This document shows, piece by piece, positions 27,016-36,930 of a stretch of 64,000 nt of DNA; position 1 is the stretch's first letter; every line of letters starts with the position of its first letter. Source of the stretch: Cypionkella aquatica (GTDB lineage Bacteria; Pseudomonadota; Alphaproteobacteria; Rhodobacterales; Rhodobacteraceae); contig NZ_BSPP01000001.1 of the NCBI RefSeq assembly GCF_030161095.1, forward strand, positions 1 through 64,000, given 5' to 3'. The notes beneath the pieces were generated by a model. The model ran no database searches. It was not told where the DNA came from and saw nothing but the letters and a program-made list of their open reading frames with translations. Both the position numbers and the translations under genes were made by a program.

Positions 27016-27927
27016 TCAAATCACCGGCGTCGCATCGCAGGTCAAAGTCGTGGGCAAGGCCTGCGGGATCAGGCTGGCCAATTGCTGCGCTGCGGCAGAT
27101 GGCGGGTTTTGCGCCAGATGGGCAAGGATCAGCGGCTCGGTTCCTGCATCGCTAATTGGCCGGGTGACGATCGGCTTGCCGTCAGGGCTAAGCCGCGCGG
27201 CGGGGTTTGTGTAGGACAAACCAACGCCCAGACCATTGGCGGCATAGCTGCGCATCAGGTCAAGCGAGGCGGTGCGGTGTCGGATTTGCGGCGTCAGGCC
27301 CGCCTGCGCGAACAGACCGCGCATATGACCCAGCGACAGACCCTGATCGGTGAGGATCAGGGCCTCGGGCCCGAGATCGGCAAGGCGCAAGCTGGGATGA
27401 TGCGCAAGCGGATGATCGGGGGCCAGCACCGCATGTGGTGCGATCCGTGCCAAAGTTTGCCGGGCGATATCGCTTTGCAATCCCAGATCCCAAGTCAGTG
27501 CCAGATCGGCTTTGCCTTTGTAAAGCGCATCGGACAGCATTTCAAAATCCATCACTTGCGGGGTTATCTTCAGGTGCGGTGCCAGCCTTGCGGTATAGGT
27601 CAGGATCGGGGCAAGGCAGGTCGGCGCAAGGTCGGCGAACACCGCAAGCCGGATATCTTCGGTTGCAGCGTTTGGGTCTGTCAGGCGCACAAGGGCGCTG
27701 AGTTGCGCGTCGGCAAGCTCCAGCCAGCTGCGGCCAAAGGCGGTGGGGGTCAAACGACCGCCCGCGCGCCGCAGAAACAACGGGCGGCCCAGCAGGGTTT
27801 CCAACTGGCCCAAAGCCACCGAAAGTGCCGGTTGGCTGACATGCAGCGCCTGTGCCGCAGCGGTCATGCCGCCATGTCTGGCGACGGCGGTGGCATATTC
27901 CAATTGGCGCAGGGTTAGGGATAGCAT
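27016..27927 (-). CDS. LysR-family transcriptional regulator
   Basis: A 303-residue LTTR. The N-terminal helix-turn-helix is LRQLEYATAVARHGGMTAAAQALHVSQPALSVALGQLE; the effector domain starts near residue 92. It is divergent from the PhyH-family dioxygenase gene, with 86 bases between the two start codons. By the usual LysR rule it should control that neighbour. The effector is unknown. Confidence 0.9.
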   Translation of the reverse strand: MLSLTLRQLEYATAVARHGGMTAAAQALHVSQPALSVALGQLETLLGRPLFLRRAGGRLTPTAFGRSWLELADAQLSALVRLTDPNAATEDIRLAVFADLAPTCLAPILTYTARLAPHLKITPQVMDFEMLSDALYKGKADLALTWDLGLQSDIARQTLARIAPHAVLAPDHPLAHHPSLRLADLGPEALILTDQGLSLGHMRGLFAQAGLTPQIRHRTASLDLMRSYAANGLGVGLSYTNPAARLSPDGKPIVTRPISDAGTEPLILAHLAQNPPSAAAQQLASLIPQALPTTLTCDATPVI

Positions 27928-28013
27928 TGCATTATGACCTACATTGAAAGGTATTATTTGCGGTTATGTTAAGGCCGCGTCATCTTGGGTCCAAGCGAAA
28001 TCAGGAGGCCGGG

Positions 28014-28799
28014 ATGGTCGAAGTCACCGATGAAATGATCAAGGCGTATCAGCGCGATGGCGTGGTGCTGATCAAAGGGCTGTGGGCGGATTGGGTTGAG
28101 GAATTGCGCGCAGGCATCGCACGCAACATGGCCGAGCCGGGGCCGTTTGCCGCTGAAAACCAGAAGCCGGGGGAATCAGGCCGGTTCTTTGACGATTATT
28201 GCAATTGGGAGAGAATCCCGGAGTTTGAGCGGGTGATCAAGCAATCCGAGGTGGCTGAGGTTGCGGCCAAGCTGATGGGCTCGGAGCGGGTGCAGATGTT
28301 CCATGACCATGTCTTGGTGAAAGAGCCGGGGACTGCTCGGGCGACGCCCTGGCATCAGGATGGGCCGTATTATTTTGTGGGCGGTCAGCAGAATGTGTCG
28401 TTCTGGTCGCCGCTTGATCCGGTGAAGGAAGCGTCGCTGCGCTGCGTGGCAGGCTCGCATCTGTGGCCGAAAGAGGTGCTGCCGACGCGGTGGCTGGCGG
28501 AAACCTCGTTCTATCCGAACCCGGAGCTATACATGCCGGTGCCAGACCCGGATGCCGAAGGCATGCCGGTGCGCGAATGGCAGATGGAGCCCGGCGACGC
28601 GGTGGCGTTCAACTATCGCACCCTTCACGGCGCGCGCGGCAACGAGGCCGGCACGCGGCGGCGGGCATTTTCCCTGCGGGTTCTGGGCGATGATGCCCGG
28701 TACGTAGAGCGTCCGGGCCGCACCTCGCCACCCTATCCGGGGCATGACATGGTGCCGGGACAAGTGCTCCGCGAAGATTGGTTCCCGTTTCTGCGCTAG
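28014..28799 (+). CDS. Phytanoyl-CoA dioxygenase (PhyH)-family Fe(II)/2-oxoglutarate oxygenase
   Basis: A 261-residue non-haem iron oxygenase. The iron ligands appear as His-x-Asp in WHQDGPYYFVGG and the distal His in TLHGARGN, with an Arg for 2-oxoglutarate in the following TRRRAFSLR. AGGAGG lies 5 bases before ATG 28014. PhyH-family enzymes of Rhodobacterales act on small amines, lipids or osmolytes; the substrate is not evident. The divergent LysR gene is the likely regulator. Confidence 0.87.
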   Translation: MVEVTDEMIKAYQRDGVVLIKGLWADWVEELRAGIARNMAEPGPFAAENQKPGESGRFFDDYCNWERIPEFERVIKQSEVAEVAAKLMGSERVQMFHDHVLVKEPGTARATPWHQDGPYYFVGGQQNVSFWSPLDPVKEASLRCVAGSHLWPKEVLPTRWLAETSFYPNPELYMPVPDPDAEGMPVREWQMEPGDAVAFNYRTLHGARGNEAGTRRRAFSLRVLGDDARYVERPGRTSPPYPGHDMVPGQVLREDWFPFLR

Positions 28800-28877
28800 G
28801 GTTCCGTTCATCCTCTCTGCTTAAATATCCCCGCCGGAGGCTCTTGGGCTTCTGGCGGCGCTCTGGCAGATGTCGCG

Positions 28878-29573
28878 CTAAATCAGCGCCACCCAAGCCC
28901 GCGCGATGGCCAGACCATAGGCATCGGCGGCAAGGCCCGCGCTTGCGGCAAGGCTGGCGTGCTCGGCGGTAAATGCGGGGGCTTGCGCTGCGATCAGATC
29001 GGGAAAGCGCTGCAGCCAATCTGCGACCACGGCGCGGCTTGCCTCAAAGTGAAACTGGGTGGCATAGCCTGCGCGCCCGATTTTATAGGCTTGCACGCGG
29101 GCGGCCGGGTTGGTGGCCAGATGCACGGCGCCGGGTGGCAAAGTGTAGTGATCGGCATGCCATTCAAAAATCGGGAAGTCGGCGGGGAGGGCTGCGAACA
29201 GCGGATCGGCGCGGCCTTGATCGGTCAGGCCGATCTGGCACCAACCAAATTCGGGATTGGTGCCGATGGTGTTTTCAGCACCCGCACCTCGCGCCATCGC
29301 CTGCGCGCCAAGGCAGATGCCGAGAACTGCCTTGCCCGAAACTGCGGAATTGTAGAGCAATGCGGCAAGATCGGGCAAATACGGATGGCTGTGATCGGAT
29401 AACGCGGTTTGCTCACCGCCAAAAGAGATCAGCGCATCAAAGCTGTCGGGCGCAGGCAAGCGGCCATCCAGCCACGGTTTATACAGATCAATCACCGCTG
29501 CGGCCTCATGCAGGGCGACGCCGACCTGACCGTGATGGGTGACGGCGGTGTTTTCGATGATGGCGACGCGCAT
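28878..29573 (-). CDS. Class I glutamine amidotransferase-like protein
   Basis: A 231-residue GATase-1 protein. The nucleophile elbow is VLGICLGAQAMA, and the catalytic His and Glu are in TQFHFEAS. The synthetase partner domain is missing, so the protein either acts on gamma-glutamyl compounds or serves an unlinked synthase; it resembles the stand-alone GMP-synthase-like amidotransferases. It is divergent from guaB, but its distance (141 bases) and lack of the GuaA ATPase argue against a role in GMP synthesis. Confidence 0.85.
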   Translation of the reverse strand: MRVAIIENTAVTHHGQVGVALHEAAAVIDLYKPWLDGRLPAPDSFDALISFGGEQTALSDHSHPYLPDLAALLYNSAVSGKAVLGICLGAQAMARGAGAENTIGTNPEFGWCQIGLTDQGRADPLFAALPADFPIFEWHADHYTLPPGAVHLATNPAARVQAYKIGRAGYATQFHFEASRAVVADWLQRFPDLIAAQAPAFTAEHASLAASAGLAADAYGLAIARAWVALI

Positions 29574-29696
29574 GGATTTCCCCCGGAGATGCAGCGCACC
29601 ATGCGAGAGCGGGATTTTGACCGCAAGCGCTGTTTCGGCCTTGCCAATCCTTGCGGCCCGTGAAAGTGGGACGTGTCAAACGAACACTCCCCTTAG

Positions 29697-31163
<1,467 letters not shown>

Positions 31164-31174
31164 TTATCCATATA

Positions 31175-31200
31175 GATGGCCCTGTTGCGGGGCCATCTTT
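31175..31200 (+). terminator. Terminator after guaB
   Basis: GATGGCCC (31175-31182) pairs with GGGCCATC (31190-31197) around a 7-base loop, followed by TTTA. It lies 12 bases after the guaB stop and also separates guaB from the convergent exoD. Confidence 0.75.
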
Positions 31201-31203
31201 ACC

Positions 31204-31821
31204 TTAAGCTTTGGTGCTGAGCGCCATGTAGATCACAGCGCTGATCACCGCCCAATAGACCCCAACCAGAACGATAACGGCCAAAACCGCGATCACCAGG
31301 GCCGCGATGATGAAATATCCATCCTGCGCCAGCAGACCCAAGGCTGCGATCAGGATGGCCAAGGCGGGCAAAAAATTGCCCAAGGGGATCGGCAGCATGA
31401 CCAGCACGCTTAAGATCACCCCGACGCCGCCGATGATGCGTTGCGCCTGTGGGCTGCTAAGGCTCGACAAGCGCGGATGCAGCACACGCTCGATCCGGGC
31501 AAGATAGGGTTCAGCCTTGGTTAATATCGCCAGCAGATTGGCGCGCAAAAGCGAGCGGTTTGCGATAAACCCCGGCAACCACACCGGGCGGCCCAGCATC
31601 ATTTGCAAAGTCAGATACACCAAAGGCAGGCCAGTGACTGCGGAAGTTCCGGGCAGGCCGGGCAGCAGATTTGGAATCGCAAACAGGATCAATAGGGTGG
31701 CGCGGGCATGGGCTTTGATCCCGGCCAGCAAGTCGCCCAGACTGACACGTTCGGAACTGCCATCTTGTGCAAGCTGCAGCAATTGTTGCGAAAACGGAAT
31801 TTTTGGCTTGGGATTGGGCAT
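31204..31821 (-). CDS. exoD: ExoD-family membrane protein
   Basis: A 205-residue inner-membrane protein of the ExoD family, named from a Sinorhizobium exopolysaccharide gene. Features are the N-terminal polar LGDLLAGIKAHARATLLILFAIPNLLPGLPGTS segment and four to five hydrophobic segments, the last two being strongly hydrophobic near the C-terminus. Its biochemical role is unknown in the family. It stands alone between a terminator and the divergent RsmB-type gene. Confidence 0.88.
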   Translation of the reverse strand: MPNPKPKIPFSQQLLQLAQDGSSERVSLGDLLAGIKAHARATLLILFAIPNLLPGLPGTSAVTGLPLVYLTLQMMLGRPVWLPGFIANRSLLRANLLAILTKAEPYLARIERVLHPRLSSLSSPQAQRIIGGVGVILSVLVMLPIPLGNFLPALAILIAALGLLAQDGYFIIAALVIAVLAVIVLVGVYWAVISAVIYMALSTKA

Positions 31822-31944
31822 GGCACCTCGCTAGGTCTGAAGATGGGGCGGCGGGGTTGCAATTGCCAGAGCCTGCGGGTCTGGTTGCGGGATTTCCGCT
31901 TGCCCTGTAGGGAGGGGGTTGATCCGGGGCAGCAGGAGCAGGCC

Positions 31945-33099
31945 ATGACACCGCAAGCAAGGCTTTCCGCCGCCATCGAGGTGCTGGACCAGATTTTGGC
32001 AGGGGCGGCGGCAGAGCAAGCCTTGACCAATTGGGGCCGCGCCAGCCGATTTGCAGGCTCGGGTGATCGCGCGGGCGTGCGGGATCTGGTGTTTGATGCC
32101 TTGCGCTGCCGACGCTCTTATGCGGCGCTGGGGGGCGCGCTGAGCGGGCGCGGTCTGGTGCTGGGCGGCTTGCGCGATCGCGGGCTTGATCCGGCGGAAT
32201 GGTTCACCGGCATCGGCCATGCCCCGTCAGTTTTGGGCGCGGCGGATGCAGGCTTTCCGGCAGAGGGCAATGTCGGCCTTGATTGCCCGGATTGGCTGGC
32301 TGACCCCTTGCAGGCGGCCTTGGGGGATGATTTTGCAGGTGTGATGCAGGCGATGCGCAGGCGCGCGCCGATTTTTTTGCGGGTCAATCTGGCCAAGGCC
32401 GCTGTTGCCGAGGCGCGGGCCGCCTTGGCGGATGAGGGCATTCTTTGCCGCTTAAACTCACTTGCGAAGACCGCTTTGGAAGTCACGGAAAACGCGCGGA
32501 AAATTCAAAATTCTCAAGCCTATCTTTCGGGTATGGTAGAGTTGCAGGATGCCGCCAGCCAAGCCGTGATCGCAGCCTTGCCGCTGCGGGATGGCCAGCG
32601 CGTGCTGGATTATTGCAGCGGCGGTGGTGGCAAAGCATTGGCGATGGCGGCGCAGGCGCGGCTGGATGTGGACGCACATGATGTGGACCCGCGGCGGATG
32701 CGCGACATTCCGGCGCGGGCGGCGCGGGCTGGCGTGCAGATCAAGTTGGTTGAAACTGCTGCGATTGGAACGGGTTACGATGTGATCCTGACAGACGTTC
32801 CCTGTTCCGGTTCGGGGTCTTGGCGGCGCGATCCGCAAGGCAAATGGGCGCTGACGCCCGCGCGCCTTGCAGAATTGTGCGCAATTCAAGCCGATATTCT
32901 TGACCGGGCGGCGCAGATTGTGGCACCCACTGGCACTTTGGCCTATGCGACCTGCTCAATGCTGCGCGCGGAAAACGAAGACCAAATCGCGCAGTTTCTG
33001 AAGCGGAATCCGGCGTGGCACAGCCCGCATCAGCAACGATTCTCGCCGCTACAGGGGGCGGATGGTTTTTTTGTGGCACTGTTGACGCGGGAAAGTTAA
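31945..33099 (+). CDS. rsmB: RsmB/NOL1-type RNA (cytosine-C5) methyltransferase
   Basis: A 384-residue SAM-dependent rRNA m5C methyltransferase. The SAM motif I is VLDYCSGGGGKAL, motif IV is TDVPCSGSGSW with its Pro-Cys, and motif VI is YATCSMLRAENE with the catalytic Thr-Cys, so both cysteines are present. The N-terminal about 70 residues form a short NusB-like segment. AGGAG precedes ATG 31945. The target may be 16S C967 as in E. coli RsmB, but substrate assignment by sequence alone is tentative. Confidence 0.87.
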   Translation: MTPQARLSAAIEVLDQILAGAAAEQALTNWGRASRFAGSGDRAGVRDLVFDALRCRRSYAALGGALSGRGLVLGGLRDRGLDPAEWFTGIGHAPSVLGAADAGFPAEGNVGLDCPDWLADPLQAALGDDFAGVMQAMRRRAPIFLRVNLAKAAVAEARAALADEGILCRLNSLAKTALEVTENARKIQNSQAYLSGMVELQDAASQAVIAALPLRDGQRVLDYCSGGGGKALAMAAQARLDVDAHDVDPRRMRDIPARAARAGVQIKLVETAAIGTGYDVILTDVPCSGSGSWRRDPQGKWALTPARLAELCAIQADILDRAAQIVAPTGTLAYATCSMLRAENEDQIAQFLKRNPAWHSPHQQRFSPLQGADGFFVALLTRES

Positions 33100-33145
33100 A
33101 GCCAGCCGCAACTTCTAGGTGATTTTTAGCGCTATCCAGATCAGG

Positions 33146-33161
33146 TTAAGCCTCAGTTAAC
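33146..33161 (+). promoter_or_regulatory. CtrA-type box (TTAA-N7-TTAAC) upstream of cckA
   Basis: TTAA at 33146-33149, seven bases, then TTAAC at 33157-33161 match the full CtrA recognition sequence exactly. It lies 49 bases before the cckA start. Since CckA is the kinase at the head of the CtrA phosphorelay, this points to feedback control. Confidence 0.65.
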
Positions 33162-33209
33162 ACTTTTTCTGTCAAGTGAGCTAAAACGAATCCCGGATCG
33201 GAGCGCGCA

Positions 33210-35510
33210 GTGGCCAGTTCGACGACACGTCTTGCCAGGGTTTTGTCGCCCGCTGGACATTCTCATTTTGGCGTTTGGCTGTTGATCGCGGCTGCATCGC
33301 TGTGTGCGCTTGGCATCTTACTTGCGCCGTATCTTGTGGCTCAACTGATGTTTTTGGCGGCAGGGCTGACATTTGCCGTGTTGGCGATGATGAAACAGGG
33401 CGCGGGCTGGTTGGGGCAGCGTGCGCAGAATCGGCTGGATGCTCGGCTGATCACCTTGGTGGGCGCTGATGTAACCCCTTGTTTTACCACGGATGCGCTG
33501 GGGCAGATTGGCTTTCAGAACGCCGCCGCGCGCAACCGATTTGAAGCATCTCCGGGCAGCACGTTGATTGCGGCGATGAAAGATCACTTCGCGGCCCCGT
33601 CGGCGGTGCTTTACCGTTTGCAAACCCGCGCCAATCACGCCGGGGCTGCGCGGGAAGATGTGGCGACACGGCGGGGCCAGCTGCGACTGTCGGTGCACCG
33701 GCTGACGGCAACCCGCTTTCTGTGGCGGCTGGAAGAATTTCAGGACCGTGCCGCGGTCGGGCGCGGCGCAGAATCGCTCAGCCTGCCCATGTTGACCGCC
33801 AATAAAGCGGGGGTGGTGCTGTTTACCAATGATGCGATGCGACGGTTGCTTGGCGGTCGGCCAAAACGGCTAGATCGGGTGTTCACATCAAGCAATCTTC
33901 ATTCCGGTGAACAGATTGAGGTGTCGGCCGCAACGGGCCCGGTGCGCGCCATTCTCGCCGAGGTTGAGGGGTTGGGAGAGCGGCGCGAGATCTATCTGCT
34001 GCCTTTGCCACGCCATCATACTGATGAAAGCATGTCCGCCGATTTTGAGAATGTTCCGGTCGCGCTGCTAAAATTTGAAGCAAACGGCGCGCTGCGCATC
34101 GCGAATAAAGCCGCGCGGGATCTGCTTGCGCTGAACGGCGAGCCGGAAATGGTGCATGAAATGTTTGAGGGCCTTGGCCGCCCGGTGGCGGATTGGCTGT
34201 CTGACGTGATCCATCAACGCGTGCCGGGGGGTGCCGAAGTGCTGTGCGCGCGCAAACTGGGCGGCGAGGTGTTTTTGCAAGTCACCCTCAGCCGTATCGT
34301 TGATCAGGGCCGCCCCGGTGTGCTTGCCGTGTTGCAGGACGCGACCGCGCTGAAAACCCTTGAGGCACAATTTGTCCAAAGCCAGAAAATGCAGGCGATT
34401 GGCCAACTTGCAGGCGGTGTTGCACATGATTTCAACAACCTGCTGACCGCGATCTCTGGCCATTGTGATCTGTTGTTACTGCGCCACAACAGCGGCGATG
34501 CGGCCTATGCCGATCTTATTCAGATCCATCAAAACGCCAATCGGGCCGCAGCTTTGGTCGGGCAACTGCTGGCGTTCTCGCGCAAGCAAACCCTGAAACC
34601 CGAACGGCTTGAGGTGCAGGATGTGCTGTCTGATCTTGCGCATTTGCTGAACCGTTTGGTCGGCGAAAGGGTGCGGTTGCGGCTGGCGCATGCACCAGAT
34701 CTGGGCCCAATCCGCGCCGATAAACGCCAGTTAGAGCAGGTGATCATGAACCTTGTGGTCAATGCCCGCGATGCGATGCCCGAGGGCGGCACCATCCGCA
34801 TTGACACAGAGGCGCTGACCCTGCGCGACGAGATGCGCCGCGACCGCGCGGTGGTGCCTGCGGGTGAATATGCGCTGATCCGGGTCAGCGATACGGGGTG
34901 CGGGATCCCACCCGAGCGGTTGCAGAAGATTTTTGAGCCTTTTTTCACCACCAAGCGGGTCGGCGAAGGCACTGGCCTTGGGCTTTCCACCGCTTACGGC
35001 ATCGTCAAACAATCGGGTGGCTTTATTTTCGTTGATTCGACCGAAGGTGAAGGGTCAATCTTTCAGCTGTATTTCCCGATCTTTGAAGGTCGAGCAGAGC
35101 CGAATGTTGCCGGACAGGCAGCCAAGAAAATTGTCGTGCGCCAAGGCGAGGGCGTGGTGCTGCTGGTCGAGGACGAGGCGCCGGTGCGCGCTTTTGCCAG
35201 CCGCGCGCTTCGGATGCGGGGCTACACCGTGCTAGAGGCCGAAAATGCCGAAGAGGCTTTGAAGCAATTGGAAGATCCGGCGCTTGAGGTGGATATTTTC
35301 GTCACCGACGTTGTGATGCCGGGGATGGATGGCCCAAGCTGGGTTCGGCAGGCATTGCAAGCGCGCCCGAATGTGAAGGTGATCTTTGTTTCTGGCTATG
35401 CCGAGGAATCGCTCTCGGAGGGGCAGTCGCGTATTCCAAACTCGATCTTTTTGCCCAAGCCGTTTTCGCTCAGCGATCTGACCGCGACGGTGCAAGAGCA
35501 ACTTCACTAG
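33210..35510 (+). CDS. cckA: Hybrid histidine kinase CckA
   Basis: A 766-residue membrane kinase/phosphatase that feeds phosphate through ChpT to CtrA. Two hydrophobic segments lie at about residues 22-68; PAS-like regions follow (about 185-385). The H-box has His406 in [13 protein letters not shown], and the ATPase motifs are [18 protein letters not shown] and [13 protein letters not shown]. The C-terminal receiver domain has phosphoacceptor Asp700 in [12 protein letters not shown] and the conserved Lys in FLPKPFS. It starts with GTG, with GGAG 7 bases upstream. Confidence 0.93.
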   Translation: MASSTTRLARVLSPAGHSHFGVWLLIAAASLCALGILLAPYLVAQLMFLAAGLTFAVLAMMKQGAGWLGQRAQNRLDARLITLVGADVTPCFTTDALGQIGFQNAAARNRFEASPGSTLIAAMKDHFAAPSAVLYRLQTRANHAGAAREDVATRRGQLRLSVHRLTATRFLWRLEEFQDRAAVGRGAESLSLPMLTANKAGVVLFTNDAMRRLLGGRPKRLDRVFTSSNLHSGEQIEVSAATGPVRAILAEVEGLGERREIYLLPLPRHHTDESMSADFENVPVALLKFEANGALRIANKAARDLLALNGEPEMVHEMFEGLGRPVADWLSDVIHQRVPGGAEVLCARKLGGEVFLQVTLSRIVDQGRPGVLAVLQDATALKTLEAQFVQSQKMQAIGQLAGGVAHDFNNLLTAISGHCDLLLLRHNSGDAAYADLIQIHQNANRAAALVGQLLAFSRKQTLKPERLEVQDVLSDLAHLLNRLVGERVRLRLAHAPDLGPIRADKRQLEQVIMNLVVNARDAMPEGGTIRIDTEALTLRDEMRRDRAVVPAGEYALIRVSDTGCGIPPERLQKIFEPFFTTKRVGEGTGLGLSTAYGIVKQSGGFIFVDSTEGEGSIFQLYFPIFEGRAEPNVAGQAAKKIVVRQGEGVVLLVEDEAPVRAFASRALRMRGYTVLEAENAEEALKQLEDPALEVDIFVTDVVMPGMDGPSWVRQALQARPNVKVIFVSGYAEESLSEGQSRIPNSIFLPKPFSLSDLTATVQEQLH

Positions 35511-35558
35511 ATGCGGGTGCGATTGGGTTCTGGCGATTCCGACCAGAAGGCGAAATAT

Positions 35559-35573
35559 GTTCTACAGATGTTC
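35559..35573 (+). promoter_or_regulatory. LexA (SOS) box of the alphaproteobacterial type upstream of recA
   Basis: GTTC at 35559-35562 and GTTC at 35570-35573 are separated by 7 bases, the direct-repeat operator bound by alphaproteobacterial LexA. It is 152 bases before the recA start. Confidence 0.75.
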
Positions 35574-35641
35574 TTTGGTAACCAATCCTTAATCATCTTG
35601 CGAAATGCTGGGGCTGCGACAATTAGATTGAAATGTTCTCT

Positions 35642-35664
35642 GTTTACCCTCATATAAGGTAAAC
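35642..35664. repeat. Inverted repeat in the recA leader
   Basis: GTTTACC at 35642-35648 and GGTAAAC at 35658-35664 form a 7-bp inverted repeat with a 9-base spacer, in an AT-rich region between the SOS box and the recA start. Weaker outer ATGTTC/GAACAT arms flank it. It may be a second operator or a leader hairpin. Confidence 0.4.
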
Positions 35665-35724
35665 AAACACGGAACATCTTGGGCGATTGCCGCCTGATGA
35701 CAAGCGTGGGATAAGGGTAAAGCA

Positions 35725-36792
35725 ATGGCAGCGGCAAATCTGATCGAGTTGAACGGGAAGCGCGATATGGACAAGGCAAAGGCGCTGGAAAGCGCATTGG
35801 CACAAATCGAACGGCAGTTCGGCAAGGGCTCGATCATGAAGCTCGGTCAGGACAATCCGGTGATGGAGATTGAGGCGACGTCGACAGGTTCGCTAGGGCT
35901 CGACATCGCTTTGGGGATTGGCGGTCTGCCGCAGGGCAGAATTATTGAGATTTATGGCCCCGAATCTTCGGGCAAAACCACGCTTACGCTGCATGTTGTG
36001 GCCGAGGCGCAGCGCAAAGGTGGCGTGTGCGCCTTTGTCGACGCCGAACATGCGTTGGACCCGCAATATGCCAAAAAGCTGGGCGTCAATCTGGATGAGC
36101 TGCTGATCAGCCAACCCGATACTGGCGAGCAGGCGTTGGAGATCGTCGATACGCTGGTGCGCTCGGGCGCGGTCAGCCTGATCGTGGTCGATTCGGTGGC
36201 GGCACTGGTGCCAAAATCGGAAATCGAAGGCGATATGGGCGACATGCAGATGGGCAGCCAGGCACGTCTGATGTCGCAGGCGATGCGCAAGCTGACTGGC
36301 AGCATTGGCAAATCGAACTGCATGGTGATTTTCATTAATCAGATCCGCATGAAGATTGGCGTGATGTTCGGCAGCCCAGAGACCACCACCGGCGGCAACG
36401 CGCTGAAATTTTACGCAAGCGTGCGGTTGGACATTCGTCGCACCGGCGCGATCAAGGACCGCGACGAGGTGGTCGGCAACGCAACCCGCGTCAAAGTGGT
36501 CAAGAACAAGGTATCGCCGCCGTTCAAGGAAGTTGAATTCGACATCATGTATGGCGAAGGCATTTCCAAAGTTGGCGAGTTGGTCGATATCGGCGTGAAA
36601 GCTGGCGTGGTTGAGAAATCAGGCAGCTGGTATTCCTACGGCGATGAACGGATTGGCCAGGGACGTGAAAATGCCAAAAGCTTCCTGAAGCAAAACCCGG
36701 CGATGGCGCTTGAGATTGAAGATAAGATCCGTGCCGCCAATGGCCTGGATTTCTCAACCGGGCCGGAAGACAGCGCGCTGCTTGATGATTGA
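35725..36792 (+). CDS. recA: Recombinase A
   Basis: Strand-exchange ATPase and SOS co-protease, 355 residues. Walker A is GPESSGKTT and Walker B lies in [10 protein letters not shown]; loop L2 carries [27 protein letters not shown]. The start at 35725 has AAGGGT upstream; a second in-frame ATG 14 codons in (MDKAKALE) is also preceded by plausible sequence. The gene is monocistronic, bounded by the SOS box and a strong terminator. Confidence 0.98.
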   Translation: MAAANLIELNGKRDMDKAKALESALAQIERQFGKGSIMKLGQDNPVMEIEATSTGSLGLDIALGIGGLPQGRIIEIYGPESSGKTTLTLHVVAEAQRKGGVCAFVDAEHALDPQYAKKLGVNLDELLISQPDTGEQALEIVDTLVRSGAVSLIVVDSVAALVPKSEIEGDMGDMQMGSQARLMSQAMRKLTGSIGKSNCMVIFINQIRMKIGVMFGSPETTTGGNALKFYASVRLDIRRTGAIKDRDEVVGNATRVKVVKNKVSPPFKEVEFDIMYGEGISKVGELVDIGVKAGVVEKSGSWYSYGDERIGQGRENAKSFLKQNPAMALEIEDKIRAANGLDFSTGPEDSALLDD

Positions 36793-36818
36793 CATTTGAT
36801 CAAACAGTAGAAAACCAA

Positions 36819-36848
36819 GGCCGGGAACGCCAAGTTCCCGGCCTTTTT
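36819..36848 (+). terminator. Intrinsic terminator after recA
   Basis: GGCCGGGAAC (36819-36828) pairs with GTTCCCGGCC (36834-36843) around a 5-base loop and is followed by TTTTT. This is a textbook intrinsic terminator 26 bases beyond the recA stop. Confidence 0.95.
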
Positions 36849-36930
36849 GCATCGGCAGTGGACAGCCCCCGCAGCGGCAGATAAACGGGGCGGGACCAGA
36901 GTTTTCCTAGCTTTTTGGAGGCCCAAGCCT

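Noticed and set aside
28878-29573. guaA-type GMP synthase amidotransferase linked to guaB
   Set aside because: No ATP-pyrophosphatase domain, opposite strand, and the fold is common among unrelated stand-alone amidotransferases.
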